Source of the DNA: Chrysoporthe austroafricana | Taxonomy: Eukaryota; Ascomycota; Sordariomycetes; Diaporthales; Cryphonectriaceae | Length of the DNA stretch: 64,000 nt | Direction: 5' to 3' | NCBI GenBank assembly: GCA_001051155.2 | Contig: JYIP02000002.1 | Coordinates: 1,681,583-1,745,582, forward strand | Part shown: one piece after another, positions 52,961 through 64,000 of the stretch | Position numbering within the stretch: the stretch's first letter is position 1 | Layout of the letters: every line of letters begins with the position of its first letter | Program-made: the position numbers and the translations under genes | Notes under the pieces: generated by a model | Told to the model about the DNA's origin: nothing | Database searches by the model: none | What the model saw: the letters and a program-made list of their open reading frames with translations, nothing else

Positions 52961-55217
52961 CAATCGCAATAATGGCTTACTAAAATTGTTTTATTCAAAT
53001 TAAAGAATGTTTTATAATTATAATATTATACAAAGTAAGCGATTCTATAAGCTTACGTAGTGAAACCTGACGTCGTTATTCAGATAGCGTTTGTTAACGA
53101 TTCGAAGTCTTCCCAGGAGGGGATGCCGACGCTTAATTAGTCCCCGTGATCTCATGGCTGGAAGCAGTTATTACTTTAAGGCCGAGGTACGTGTACATTT
53201 GAGCTGCTGTGTAGTTAACATGAGCCAAAATCAACAATTGAATTGCTGTTTACTTGGATGGGCGAACGGAGTCCTGCCTTAATAAGTTACTCTAAGTCCT
53301 CAACGCTTGATTCAGGGCTAACGTCTATTCGACCACGATAGGTCATAAATATTGACGTTGGACATTTGAAGCTTGAACGGTTGCGACAACCTTTCGTTAT
53401 AAGTTCTGGAATAAGTTATCCATCTCGAGACGCCTTGGGAGCGTCGACGCCTCGGATCTGTCGTAACAATTCGAACGTTATGAGTAGAGTAGAGTAGATT
53501 ACCTGCACTTCTGTTTCAATCTGAGACGAGAATCGAATGTCGATAAGCCATGCCCAAAGTGTGTGAAGGAGCCGGTCGAGACTAAAACTGCTTCGGCTCG
53601 ATATAATAGTGAAGATTGCATTTTGACGCGCTTCGGCCATCCACGGACACTCCATCTCCAGGCCGTGCACGTCACTTTGAATAACACACAAAACAACAAT
53701 TCAGATAAAGTGACATCCAAGAGCATGGGTCAACCGGACCATGTCTCTGGGAGTGGCTGGTCGCTTGTCCGCCGAGAATCCTATTTTAAGATGTTCATCC
53801 ATTGGAATTGTCTTCCCGGATGTCATATCTGGCCTAAGATTGCTGAACAACCTCCCCTCCACCTAAGGAGTAGCTGAGAACGACTCAGCCAACTTGAGTT
53901 GTCCTCGCTAGCTGACTACTCGTAGCAAACTTCAGATGGCTACTCGAATGCTTAACGTCTCTTCGGAGGTAGATTTGTTGATGATAATAGTTAACGTCTG
54001 ACGAGCTTCGATCAACTCGCGAGTTTATGAACTGTATGCTCTCGATGTCAGGAGGATCCCTGAATGGCTGGCTGAGAGGAATCGAGAGGCATGAGGCGCA
54101 TGAGTCTATACCAAGAATATTTAGAAAGCAGAAAAAGAATGGGCATAATGAATATTGCATGCAGTCGTTTCAAGTTCGATAGTTCGAACCACAGTTTGTT
54201 TGTCTAATTATCAGAACGGATGCCGAAGATAGGTTGCGGATTGCACCATTTGTTTTGAAAGCTATTCGATCGCAAACTAGTTATTAGGATAGTCCCTGCC
54301 CTAGGGTTCTAAGTAAAGAATAGATGTTGTTTCAGTGACATCTATAACAATAACTACAATTTACAGCCAACTGGTGCGGAACCTTCCGGAGACGACAATG
54401 AAGGCATCGTGTCCCTTTCCTCTAAGATCACAGGAACACAATGCACTTCCAAACGTTGAGTCTGCAAAGGCCTCACTCAAAGATCTCGAAAGTAGAGAAA
54501 CTGAGTCGGAACATCGCCTGCAGGAGTCCGTTTGGCCAGCATACTAGTAATAGCTCGCTTCATTTATGAGCAGTGCCCTGCAGCTCTACACTGATTAACG
54601 CGAGGTTAGGTCCTTGCCAATCTCTGCGGGAGAAGTCGCGCTCAAGCCTGATGTCACCGACGCCGCGAAAGAGGTATAAGATAGGAAAAATCTAAATCTT
54701 ATAAGCAAAATTGATGGCAATGCTGTCCGCGTAGGAAGTGGGGTTCCGGAGAGCTGAAGGACGACACGACATTGCTTGCTTGAGCATCATAGTTTATAAG
54801 AATTGAGATGGCTTTCATTAAACGGTCGATCATTCCGATCAAACAACACACGGAACGGAGTAATTGGAGCTTACTCAACCTATCCAATGAGCTACTTCTG
54901 CTTTTCACTGTGGCTATTTCTGTCAGTGCATGGTCGGTTTTCACAGGTTGGACAGATTTCGGCGGACAGCTGAGCAGCTGAGGTCCTAAGCGCTCGCTAA
55001 GATGACTGTTTCGGTTGACTGAGGGTCGATGGTAACGTCGGCCGTGCTATTTTGGACCTCTGCAGAAGGCAAAACATACCAGAATCACATTTCAAGCTAC
55101 TACTTAACTACTTGCGTTCTTGCGCCGCTCAACTACGCAATCACCATCCCTCTTCAAGACACATGACACCCACCCGGACCTTGCGCAGAATATGGTGATC
55201 TATCATGCCATGCACCT
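52961..55217. other. Gene-poor AT-rich interval
   Basis: About 2.25 kb downstream of the NACHT gene with short frames only (for example plus 53563-53877 and minus 53885-54160) and no recognisable domain. Its composition suggests degraded repeats, but I found no pair of matching ends. Confidence 0.5.
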
Positions 55218-58200
55218 CTAATCGCCATCCACAGGCGGCCGCCTCAGGGACTTGCTGACCTTCTTCTTGTCCACAAAGTCCATCCTCGTCCGACACAGCG
55301 GACACGTGTTCTGGTTCGCCGAGCTGAACCACTTGAACAGACAGTCCCGATGAAACAGATTCTTGCACGTCGCGCACTTCTTGTCCGGCATTTTCCTGTC
55401 GACGGCGATAAATGAGTAGCAGATGGCACACTCGACATGGCCCTTGAGGGCACCAAGAACATTCCGGCGGAATGTAGATAGTCCGTCAATGACCGCGCCG
55501 TTCGAGATGGTGATGATCCCCTGCGTGATGCGCAGCCACGACTGCCACGTGCGCTCGCTGCAGGCGACGCGGTTTAGCCCCACGACATCAACGAAGTCAA
55601 GCGGATAGTTGGGCTTGATCCGAATGAGCATCGACGCCGACTGCTCGTCGCCGCCGTCATCGATGGCGTAGGCCGCAGTGATTTCCCGCTGCGCATAGTT
55701 GACCTTGATAGCGAGCTCCTTCTCGTCTGGATCTGAGACGTCCTGGGATTTCGACCACTTTTGGACTTCTGCGATGGCGTCATGGATGATGATCGGGGAG
55801 AAGTACTTGATCATCCAGGGTTCAATGGCTATCCTTGTTTGTTTGGAACGACAGTCAAGGAACCAAGTCTTGAACAAGCCTGGAACGAATTTCAATATTA
55901 GATAGAAGAGGTGAATGAGAAGCCAGTGCATATTCTTCTCTTCAGGAAGAGAGTCAGCGATCTTTACGTCATAGGCTTGTATGTCGTCAACAGTCAACCC
56001 TTCCTTATCAAGATTGATTGGATTGGCAGCCGAGTGACCCAAAACATCGAACATGAACACCATTAGAGGACCAATGGCGCCATGTATTTTTAGGTCTTCA
56101 GTGTAATCAGTCCGAACCTTGTACGCAGCTCCTTCATAAGCGTCGAACACAAGCTTCCAGGATAAGAGATAGGACCGTACAGGTGTTGGAAACTGTACCA
56201 GCACTTCTTCTGGAAAAGTTTCAAGGGTTGGCGCATCGAGTAAAAGTGATGTGAGCTCATCAGGAAGTCTGGCTTGTTTCTTCTCCAGGAGCACATCAAG
56301 GGACACTTGCTCCTGGGCCACAGGTAATGCCCGGTGGATGAGACCGAAACCGGCTGTCTGGATCTCACGCGATTCAGATGCCACCAGCCCGTAAATATCG
56401 GTCAGATCTTTCAGGTGATCTAAGGGAATAGTGGCGGTTTCACGACACAACAGAGCGTCGACTATTTCTTGAGGTTGTGAGTTGGTAGGCCCGGAAAGCT
56501 TGAGAAGATCTAATATGCCGTGGTACATGGAGTCAGCATGCGTATCGAGGGTGTCCACAAGATCATCATTCGGCTCGTCGAATCTGCGAAGGGCCGATAG
56601 TAGCTTAACAGAGGCGTGGATGTAGGGAAGTCGTTGCTCGGGTTCATCCCTGGAAGCATGATCCCAGAGCAAGAGACAGAACTGGATTGTTTGCTCCCAA
56701 TAGGGTCCATAGACATCGCATACGCATGGAAACAGACGCTGGAGGGCTCGGCAGCTTTCCGTGGTGACTCTCGCGCCTAAATCTTCCGGACCGCGTGCAA
56801 ACCATGACGTGATCTGCTTCACAGCAAACACAAGACGATTGTTTGCCACTGGTAGCTGACCAAGTTCGTAGACAGGCATACAGGCATTGAGGAGGACCAA
56901 GGAATGTAAGGTCTTTCCCGCTCTAGGGTCAGCTCCAGCAATGTCACTGATCAATCTGTTCAGAAGGTTGGAGACGACTTTGGACCCAGCCAGCATCTCA
57001 CCGTAGCCCATCAAGAATGCTGTTGCGGAAAGGACTGTCGTATGCGATGCCCTCATGATATCGAGTTGAGCCACCCACTCCTCAGTGACACTTCCATGTC
57101 CGTGGGTATCGGAAAATGCTTCAAATATCTCACAGAGAGCACGGGCGCTGTAGACACCGGTAGGAACAAGGTCCTTGGTTTGTTCCATCAACGTGCTAAC
57201 AAGCCCATTGAGCAGACCCTCCCCTGACCCTGGTCTCCAGTCCCGAAACTTTGCGAATATGTTATGAATGATTCTCTTTGTTGACGTCACGAACTCCTCG
57301 ACCTCTCCGAGGAGATTTGGTCCCTCAAGGTTCCTGAACAGTTTGTTCGCATCCATGAGCGTGATCTGGTCAGATGCGAGCTCAGCGACAAGATAGAGCA
57401 GATATAACAGCTCAACCTGGAAGCGTTGAGATAGTGAATCCATCTCGATGCCACCGCCGAGTATCGAAGTGGTGTACATTGCCATCCGAGCTGGGATGGA
57501 AAGACCTCTTGCGTCGCGCGGAATCCTTGTAATGGGCGACGGCAGGTCGTCCTCGGAGAGATAATAGGCACCACCGATATTACTTGTCAGCGCCAACGCT
57601 GGGTTGACATGACCATGCAAGAATTTAGAAAGCTCGGTCGCCCATACTTTCGTGTTCGGCAACAGTTGCTCCAGGTCGTTATTGCTCATCTGCAATATAG
57701 CTGTGGCCTGCTGTACTAAAGTCTCAATACTCAGGGAGTCTGGACCCGGTCGTTCTAAATTATCCTGAATGATATTTAGGACAGACGGCTGTGCATCACC
57801 TTGTTTCTCGAGCAATGAACGGAGCTGGGCCGCTCTTGATGAGATGACGGGATCATTGATCTCCATCATGGCGAGCAGTTTCGTGGTCAGGCCGAGGTGA
57901 AGCGTCTCGTCCTCTGAAAAAATGTTTGGCCGCCTTTTTAGTATGATCTCAGTTGCTCTTACGCTTGACTCATTGTCGCATCCGAGAGTCTCAACGGTAA
58001 GCAAGGCTAACCTTCGTAGACTCGACTCGGGCATCACGTCCCAAGCTAGAGTTGCATCGAACATGTCCCAGAAGCCGGCTCCGAGTTGCACGCATGCCAG
58101 AATGCTCTTCTCGAGGTGTTCTTGAAGGTCTGAAGCGTTCCTTGCCAGTGTGCTTGCGGCGGGGCTCGAGATGAGCTTTGTGATGTAAGCGTTTGCTTGA

Positions 58201-60137
58201 GGATTCTCACCCTGCGTCGTGATGAGGGACTGTACGGTAGCGGACCATAATTCTTCAAATTCATCATGATGATTCTGGCCCAAAGCCTCAATGCAGGAGA
58301 TGATGGACGCAGCAGATGGTGACGATAGCAGTTTGGCCATCTCCTCGTCGGACTCCCTTGGTATGACCGACGTCCAGAATCCCTGGCTCCCCGTTGTGAA
58401 AAGGTACGGTGTCTTCTGCAAAGCTGACAGCAAGATCACAGCTGCGCCGAAAGGCTTAAAATTCCTCCGCTTCAGTGAGTCCGCTGCTCCGTGGATCACC
58501 GTCCACGCAGCGGCTTCGGTATAATCCTTGGCTTCCCGTTCATTAGGTGGGCTAGACAGCGCGGTCAAGGACGCGTGAATAGTACCGACCACAGAGAACC
58601 AACGTTTTCCATCTTCGGCGAGCTTTTTCTGGGAAGACTCAAATTCCTGGGAAACCTGGGGCAAGGATGTTGAGAGTCGAGCTATGAGTGTTTCTGCCAA
58701 CCTCTTCCATTCTTTGCCCAGAAATTCTGTCACTTGCATATCGCTTGACAGAGCTACCACTCGGTAGGCCTGGGAAAGAACAGGCAATTGGACACCTGCC
58801 AGCCATTCCCCCTGGCGTTCTGTCGAGAACAAGTAGTTGTCTGTCAGCGGGAAGACCGTTTCGGTGATCATCTTAGCACGTGATCCAGAATCAACTTGGT
58901 TCGACAGCCGAGAAGCCGCGTTGAGGTAGCACTTCCAAGCGTAAGGAGCATTCGCCCTTGGCTCCTCCCTTCTGCTGATGCCAGTCCTGAACGACTTGAA
59001 GAAATCCGAGACAGCTTCTTCGGAGATCGGATCAGTAGGAAGGGCAGCCAAGAGCTTGTCCAGGCTATCCCAGAAAGACGGTCGGCTACCCTGAGAGCCT
59101 CTCTCGATGAAGCTCCGTAATCTCAAAAGTGGTGATTTCTTGGTACCCCAAAGCTCCCCGTTGACCCGCGTAAGCTTGGTTAGGACCTCAACCAGGTCCT
59201 CTGCAGATCCCAGCTGAGGCTTCTTGAGAGCGTCAGAGGTGAGTATCTTGGCGATTCGAGACATGTGTGGGTCTAAGAGAGCCTGTCGTCTTTCTAAGCA
59301 AAGCTGGAGTAGCTGATAGACGATTTTCCGAACGCGAGAGTCATCAGCAGTGGCAAAGGACCAGGCCGAGTCTCCAGGGCCAGACGAGAAGAACGACTCA
59401 TATTCAGGGTTAAACTTCTCCGTGTCTGCGTCGGAAAACCTTTGAAGGAGACCAAGTACCAGGGAGAAGCCTCCCGCTATCACACGGTAGTACTTAGCCT
59501 CGGCATCTTCCGGCTTTGTAGACCGCTCGTCGCTGAGGGTGTCGGGCGTCTCTGTTACGGCCTCAGTCGCATACTGCAGGACCTGAGGTTGGCACTTCTT
59601 CCAGAACTGAACGACCTTCTCTCCGGTTGTCAAGAATGTAGACAATCCTTCCGTGGCAGCCCTTGCCACGGGCTTGTCCCTGTCGAAGGTGCCGACCAGC
59701 CAAGCACCAGCAATTTTGGGTATGTTCTTCTCCATTCGTTTTCTGGCGGACTTCAACAGTTCGAACTGCAGGGTATGTGATAGCTCGCGGATTCGGCGGT
59801 CGTTATCGATCGAAATCCTTGGGTAAAGCTGGACCCACGCGTCCAGGACAGCGTCCTCCACGCCCCCATCCTGCTCGTGAGGATGTGCTTGTGTATATGT
59901 GATCAGATCCGCCAGCGCCTTCGATTTCGTAGTGGTGTCCTTCTTTAGGAGGTTCTTGAAGGATACGACGGTGTTCGGGTCGGAGATCGAGGACAGGTTT
60001 GGAGGGTCGGAGAGGTAGGAGAGGCTGCCGGCGCTTGTTGACGGCGTGGCAAAGCCTCCAAAGGTGGACGGGGCTGGGCTGCCAACGCCTCTCCCACCGG
60101 CAAGGCGGCCTCTGGCACCCGATTGTTTGGGAGCCAT
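55218..60137 (-). CDS. LTN1: Listerin E3 ubiquitin ligase
   Basis: A single-exon 1639-residue listerin, the RING E3 ligase that ubiquitinates nascent chains stuck on 60S subunits in ribosome-associated quality control. The start at 60137 (MAPKQSGARGRLAGGRG) matches the family's short disordered leader before the conserved N-terminal domain (SFKNLLKKDTTTKSKALADL, then DAWVQLYPRISIDNDRRIRELSH). A Met 35 codons upstream is in frame but its peptide is not family-like. HEAT-type helical repeats fill the middle. The RWD and RING region is at the C-terminus: RVACSERTWQSWLRITQGII, then CAICYSFI, CATCKNLFHRDCLFKWF and CPLCRTRM at about residues 1575-1625. Full length, no frameshift. A TRIP4/Rqt4 homologue, acting earlier in the same pathway, is 20 kb away. 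Confidence 0.95.
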   Translation of the reverse strand: MAPKQSGARGRLAGGRGVGSPAPSTFGGFATPSTSAGSLSYLSDPPNLSSISDPNTVVSFKNLLKKDTTTKSKALADLITYTQAHPHEQDGGVEDAVLDAWVQLYPRISIDNDRRIRELSHTLQFELLKSARKRMEKNIPKIAGAWLVGTFDRDKPVARAATEGLSTFLTTGEKVVQFWKKCQPQVLQYATEAVTETPDTLSDERSTKPEDAEAKYYRVIAGGFSLVLGLLQRFSDADTEKFNPEYESFFSSGPGDSAWSFATADDSRVRKIVYQLLQLCLERRQALLDPHMSRIAKILTSDALKKPQLGSAEDLVEVLTKLTRVNGELWGTKKSPLLRLRSFIERGSQGSRPSFWDSLDKLLAALPTDPISEEAVSDFFKSFRTGISRREEPRANAPYAWKCYLNAASRLSNQVDSGSRAKMITETVFPLTDNYLFSTERQGEWLAGVQLPVLSQAYRVVALSSDMQVTEFLGKEWKRLAETLIARLSTSLPQVSQEFESSQKKLAEDGKRWFSVVGTIHASLTALSSPPNEREAKDYTEAAAWTVIHGAADSLKRRNFKPFGAAVILLSALQKTPYLFTTGSQGFWTSVIPRESDEEMAKLLSSPSAASIISCIEALGQNHHDEFEELWSATVQSLITTQGENPQANAYITKLISSPAASTLARNASDLQEHLEKSILACVQLGAGFWDMFDATLAWDVMPESSLRRLALLTVETLGCDNESSVRATEIILKRRPNIFSEDETLHLGLTTKLLAMMEINDPVISSRAAQLRSLLEKQGDAQPSVLNIIQDNLERPGPDSLSIETLVQQATAILQMSNNDLEQLLPNTKVWATELSKFLHGHVNPALALTSNIGGAYYLSEDDLPSPITRIPRDARGLSIPARMAMYTTSILGGGIEMDSLSQRFQVELLYLLYLVAELASDQITLMDANKLFRNLEGPNLLGEVEEFVTSTKRIIHNIFAKFRDWRPGSGEGLLNGLVSTLMEQTKDLVPTGVYSARALCEIFEAFSDTHGHGSVTEEWVAQLDIMRASHTTVLSATAFLMGYGEMLAGSKVVSNLLNRLISDIAGADPRAGKTLHSLVLLNACMPVYELGQLPVANNRLVFAVKQITSWFARGPEDLGARVTTESCRALQRLFPCVCDVYGPYWEQTIQFCLLLWDHASRDEPEQRLPYIHASVKLLSALRRFDEPNDDLVDTLDTHADSMYHGILDLLKLSGPTNSQPQEIVDALLCRETATIPLDHLKDLTDIYGLVASESREIQTAGFGLIHRALPVAQEQVSLDVLLEKKQARLPDELTSLLLDAPTLETFPEEVLVQFPTPVRSYLLSWKLVFDAYEGAAYKVRTDYTEDLKIHGAIGPLMVFMFDVLGHSAANPINLDKEGLTVDDIQAYDVKIADSLPEEKNMHWLLIHLFYLILKFVPGLFKTWFLDCRSKQTRIAIEPWMIKYFSPIIIHDAIAEVQKWSKSQDVSDPDEKELAIKVNYAQREITAAYAIDDGGDEQSASMLIRIKPNYPLDFVDVVGLNRVACSERTWQSWLRITQGIITISNGAVIDGLSTFRRNVLGALKGHVECAICYSFIAVDRKMPDKKCATCKNLFHRDCLFKWFSSANQNTCPLCRTRMDFVDKKKVSKSLRRPPVDGD

Positions 60138-62905
60138 GCCGGAAAACGTAGCTTGACGATATAGCTGGAGGATGAAATGGGCGCAGGAGTCGGAGGAGCG
60201 AGGCAAATGAATGTGACAGTTGATTGCAGAGATGCGGTGCAAAAAGAATAGAATGGACCCAAGAAATGTGATGACTAAATGGAAGTTTTTGATTGAAGAG
60301 CCACAGGTGACAAGGGCATTGGATATCAGAAAGGATGAGAGGTGGTCATCACAGTCATCTTCATGGTTTGAGCGGCTTGTACAAAAAATCCGTCTTCAGA
60401 TTGACCCCGCGGTGGGATGTAAAGCTGCGTCACGCCGTCCGCTGGCGGAGCTAGCAGTGAGCTAGTTAGGTGCAACCGCCCCACCTATCCAACCGTGCGT
60501 CCGTGCCAACCCAAGGCTTCAGCGGGTAAGTGGGCACCGTGTGGCATCTGAGCATGAGGCTCAACTCGGACCGGCTACTGATTAATACCATATGTGACGA
60601 AAGGGGGTCGGCATGCTAGAAAAGCGCAGACGTTGACCTGCAGTAGCAGAGAAAATGGCAGAGAAGAAAGCTTGAAACAAACCTGGAGTCGTCAATATTG
60701 TACTTCCTTACAGTACCGTGGCCTCCATGAAGCCCAGAGGACACCGCTGTAGTGCTCACGAGAAGTGTTCCGGCATAGCCATGAGGAATATCAGTCAACG
60801 GCCGCGAGACGCTCGCAGCATCACCCGTTCTCGATCGCCTTCGTGAGCGGCTAGGGACTGGGCGACTGTCTCATGCATCCTCGTCTGTGCTGAAGTGCAT
60901 ATAGCAGGCAGGTGGAACTGTCGTCGGAATGCTGGATTGACAGGCTATCTTCACACATTTTCCACATTTCCAGCCCGCGCCCCCCCTTTTTTTTTGTCGA
61001 AATAATCCCCGGATACAAACAGAAGCACGTCAAAGCGTATCGGTATGGCCTCCAGAGCTTTTGTAAGAAGAGGATCAAGTTGCTCGGGTTGTTACTTGGG
61101 CTCTATACTGTGCGCCAAGAACTCGGGGCTGCAGAGCTCTGCGCTACAAGGCACTTCCGGCATATTGGGACCCTCGCCGCGTCTATGTTGTCTCTACCTC
61201 TCCCTTGTCTTTCCTTGCATTCTCGGATATGGCCAAAATAGAAAAATAAAAAATTTAAAAAAAAAAAGAAGAGGGGGGGGTTCGTCATGGGACCATGCCC
61301 CTGCACTGCCCACCACAACGTTTAATTGAAGAAGAAAAGCGCAAGGATTCAACTAGTAAAGTTAGTAAACTAATTAAATTAATTAAATATTGCATAATGA
61401 ACGTAGTTTTTAACATTATAATAAAGCGCTTTGCAAGATTTAAAACAAATTTAGGTTTTATATTATATTTAGCAGCGAATGTCTGCCTTGCATGCTTATT
61501 TTAGTATGTTATAACAATTTCTGCTCACTTGCGAAGTGAATACTGCTTTAGGTTAGTTTTTGAATAATGAACTGTTGGCATAATAAGGGTGCTGAACCAT
61601 TTTACGCGTGTCGCAAAGAATCCCGCTGGTGCTCATCATTTTTGCTCGGTGACTGTACATCTGTGACTCCTCAGCCCTGCAGAAGCCCATCCAGGTCTAG
61701 AACCCTCGCTCAAGTGGTATTGGATGCCAAGCGAGTGGGCTACGCCATGCGACCGCTCGACCGGAGCCGCTGTGTTGGAACCCTGAAAACGAAGCGGAGC
61801 CATGGCAATTACGGATCTGGATAGATGATACTTACTATGGTTACATAGTAGTCCCTCTGGACAGGCACGCTGAATGATCTGGCATGCCTGGGCACCCTGC
61901 GCCAATGGATCTCTGGCGCCCCCTGTCCCTGCATTATCTGTCGAGCCTGGAGGGTCCCTTCTGGCGCTAACCCCGCGTCCAGCCTGGCTCCACCTGATCC
62001 TACGATGACGCTGCGACGCTGCGTTGGACAGGCGCAGGGCACCTGCAACATGGATTGTGGGCGGTATCGGGAGAAGGTGGTCTATGAAGTGCTTAGAGCC
62101 ATGAAAAAGCCAGAACGGTGGGGTATCCATTCTGTGCAGTTACGGTATCTGAGCAGCGAGATTGAACGTACTACCTAGGTACCTCGGTCTGCAGCGCCTG
62201 TACGTAGTCTGTTGTCAGTTCCCAGGCCGGTTCCGCCGGTCTGTTTCCAGAAGCACACACAAGGGCTCCTTTGGGCCGCTTCAGCGAGCACCGCAGCAGC
62301 TGACAGCCCATATCGACCCCTCACTTCTCGACTCCAGGTATCCACCCACCTACATAGTACAGTACAACCACCTTCCGGGTCTCTCTTGGGCCTGGCGATC
62401 TTCACGCTTCCATCTTGCCTTGTTCCACAGCAACGTTTGTCAGCTGTCATACCCTCTGTGCCTCTGCAGCGCTGCGAAGCAGACAAGGGATACGGTCACT
62501 GCTTGGGCTGGGCTGGACCTGATACAATACGCTGCTTTGTCACCCACCATCGCCTTCCTCAACCTCTCTCCCCTTTCAACAAGGTAGAGAGCCGTTCTTA
62601 CACCCGCAAACGCACATCGGTGTCCTCGATGCCATAAACCACCATCTCGTTCCTGCTGCGGGCGAAATAATTATAATACTCGGTACATCTGTCGCCGAGT
62701 AGTCCTCCACCCTCCACCCGCGCCACACGTGAATCGGCGGACTGCATCTGCCGTACCGAATCATCCTGTGTATCCTCGCGAAGCCTCATACGCAATCGGT
62801 CCGCTTTCCTTGGTCTTTGGCGTCCCGCTGACTTCCACCACTCAGTCTCGCTGGGCGGACCAGGCATCATAGCATGGTCCCGTCTCAACCGACTGTGACT
62901 TCACC
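60138..62905. other. Long divergent intergenic region with AT-rich island
   Basis: About 2.8 kb between divergent genes. Positions 61330-61570 form an AT-rich island with TTAAATTAATTAAATA-type sequence, like a degraded repeat. A-rich and G-runs (61256-61280) mark its edge. Frames at 60912-61241, 61636-62130 and 62162-62637 have no recognisable domain. It must hold promoters for LTN1 and the last gene. Confidence 0.5.
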
Positions 62906-64000
62906 ATGTTGACCACCACCGCCCAGTTCACTCCTCGAGCGAGGTCCCTAAACGCCCAGCATGCCGCCAGCGCCCGGGCTCTCGGCATCGCTGGTTACCG
63001 GCACCGACAGCAGTCCCGAGGCTTCCGCTTCGGCATGTGGTCTAACTACCTGGACGACGACCTCAAGCGCGAGATACGACGACAGCAGCGCATCTTGAAG
63101 CAGAAGTACAACGAACAGATCCACCGGCGACTGGCATGGGAAAAGCACCCTTTCGCCGAGGACGCCCGACACGCCCTGAAGCGCATGATGAATAGTTACT
63201 GGCATCCTCATGATGCGCGCCCGCACGGCCGGTCCTGGGACGACGTCCAGCCGAAGCGACAGCGAACCCCCGAGAACAAGGACGGGGTGCGGCCCGGTCG
63301 GAACATCGAAGATGTCGAGCGCGGGGCAATGGATCATTTGATATTCGGCCAGGAAGAGGAGGAGGTTTCTCGCACATGGCGCAGCAAGCGGATGACGCGG
63401 AGGGACGGCCCGGCTGCCCAAACAGATCATGGCAAGCCCATCGAGCAGGGAGACTTTGTCATCGACCCGATTACGAACCGGAAAGTTGCAAAGCACCCAA
63501 GTCCGAGCAGCCCCAACGGCGATGGGAACATTCCTGTCAAGACATTTAAGGACTACCGGTCGTGCTTTACCCACCCTAGCTCCCCAAACCAGGTCAAATC
63601 TCAGGATCCTACTAGCGAATGGCCTTCGGTTAAGGACCTTCGAAGAGATAACAGTTTTGAGACCGACACCAATACAAAAGCTCCTGATATGTCCTGGAGT
63701 ACTTTGGGTAGGGCAGACCCAAACGCACAGAGCGGTGAACACGGGCGCAGCCATGGTTCTGCGGACGGCGAAATCGGCCAGCTCCATGATACGAAAATTC
63801 GGGAGGGTCGAGCTAAGCTATGGGAAGATGCGCCTCGACGACCAGATTCCAAAACCGATAATTCATACGAGGACAAGCCGGTCGTCATGGACCAGGCGGA
63901 GACCACCAAGGTTCAAAATGGCCCCGAAGAGACCCCAAAATATGATGATTTGCACAAATACAGGCCTGTGCAATATCTAGATTTAGACAGAAGGTCTGAT
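62906..64000 (+). CDS. Probable mitochondrial protein, unknown function (3' end outside window)
   Basis: The frame is open from ATG 62906 (CACCATGTTG) to the window end, 365 codons without a stop. The first 45 residues are basic and Ser/Ala-rich with no acids (MLTTTAQFTPRARSLNAQHA), then RGFRFGMWSNYLDDDLKRE, as in a group of fungal proteins with a mitochondrial presequence. A helical stretch with RRQQRILKQKYNEQIHRRL follows, then a hydrophilic, disordered region. The segments GDFVIDPITNRKVAKHPS, FKDYRS and, near the window edge, YDDLHKYRPVQYLDLDRRSD are typical repeated modules of this group. The molecular role is not known to me. More of the protein and any introns lie beyond 64000. Confidence 0.75.
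   Translation, partial: MLTTTAQFTPRARSLNAQHAASARALGIAGYRHRQQSRGFRFGMWSNYLDDDLKREIRRQQRILKQKYNEQIHRRLAWEKHPFAEDARHALKRMMNSYWHPHDARPHGRSWDDVQPKRQRTPENKDGVRPGRNIEDVERGAMDHLIFGQEEEEVSRTWRSKRMTRRDGPAAQTDHGKPIEQGDFVIDPITNRKVAKHPSPSSPNGDGNIPVKTFKDYRSCFTHPSSPNQVKSQDPTSEWPSVKDLRRDNSFETDTNTKAPDMSWSTLGRADPNAQSGEHGRSHGSADGEIGQLHDTKIREGRAKLWEDAPRRPDSKTDNSYEDKPVVMDQAETTKVQNGPEETPKYDDLHKYRPVQYLDLDRRSD

Overview
This window is nuclear DNA from a filamentous ascomycete (Pezizomycotina, probably Sordariomycetes). Genes carry short spliceosomal introns of 53-170 bp with GT donors, CTRAC-like branch points and AG acceptors. Several families are typical of these fungi: a NACHT-ankyrin STAND protein, a DUF7025-type AAA ATPase, DUF6594, a fungal cupredoxin and a relic of a highly reducing polyketide synthase. 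Transposon remnants are AT-rich and full of nonsense codons of the TGG-to-TAG kind, as expected after repeat-induced point mutation (RIP). The assignment to class is inference.

Layout. 1-12.7 kb: the 3' part of a D-amino-acid oxidase gene; a gene-free stretch with scrambled relics; ALG3 tail to tail with an EIF1AD homologue; an MFS transporter; a six-exon AAA-ATPase gene broken by two nonsense codons and an altered splice donor; a PQ-loop membrane protein. 12.7-17.3 kb: a Fot1/pogo-like transposon with terminal inverted repeats, a second transposase fragment, and an unknown gene whose 3' end lies in a dispersed repeat. 17.4-24.4 kb: a DUF6594 membrane protein, a TOS4-like FHA protein with about 2 kb of GC-rich upstream DNA, and an AIFM2/FSP1-like FAD oxidoreductase. 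24.8-35.2 kb: an intron-containing tRNA-Ser(GCT), a TDP2-like phosphodiesterase, a polyketide synthase methyltransferase relic, a SET-MYND protein, a secreted cupredoxin and an ASC-1/TRIP4 (Rqt4) homologue. 35.5-49.4 kb: pyruvate decarboxylase whose last intron has two credible acceptors leading to different C-termini, a large gene-poor stretch with a 22-bp tandem array and a hairpin repeat, then three lineage-specific genes. 49.4-64 kb: a NACHT-ankyrin gene cut by a solo LTR with perfect target-site duplications, the listerin (LTN1) E3 ligase, and the start of a probable mitochondrial protein that runs off the window.

Most intact genes are housekeeping: N-glycosylation (ALG3), fermentation (PDC), ribosome quality control (TRIP4/Rqt4 and listerin act in the same pathway, though 20 kb apart here), G1/S regulation, and redox metabolism. 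Between them lie accessory islands made of nested repeats and broken STAND, AAA and PKS genes. I see no clear secondary-metabolite cluster or defence operon. The observations most worth following are the PDC alternative C-terminus, the solo-LTR-disrupted NACHT gene, the AAA gene with two tryptophan-type stop codons, and a dispersed repeat family at about 1.4, 31.1 and 40.3 kb.
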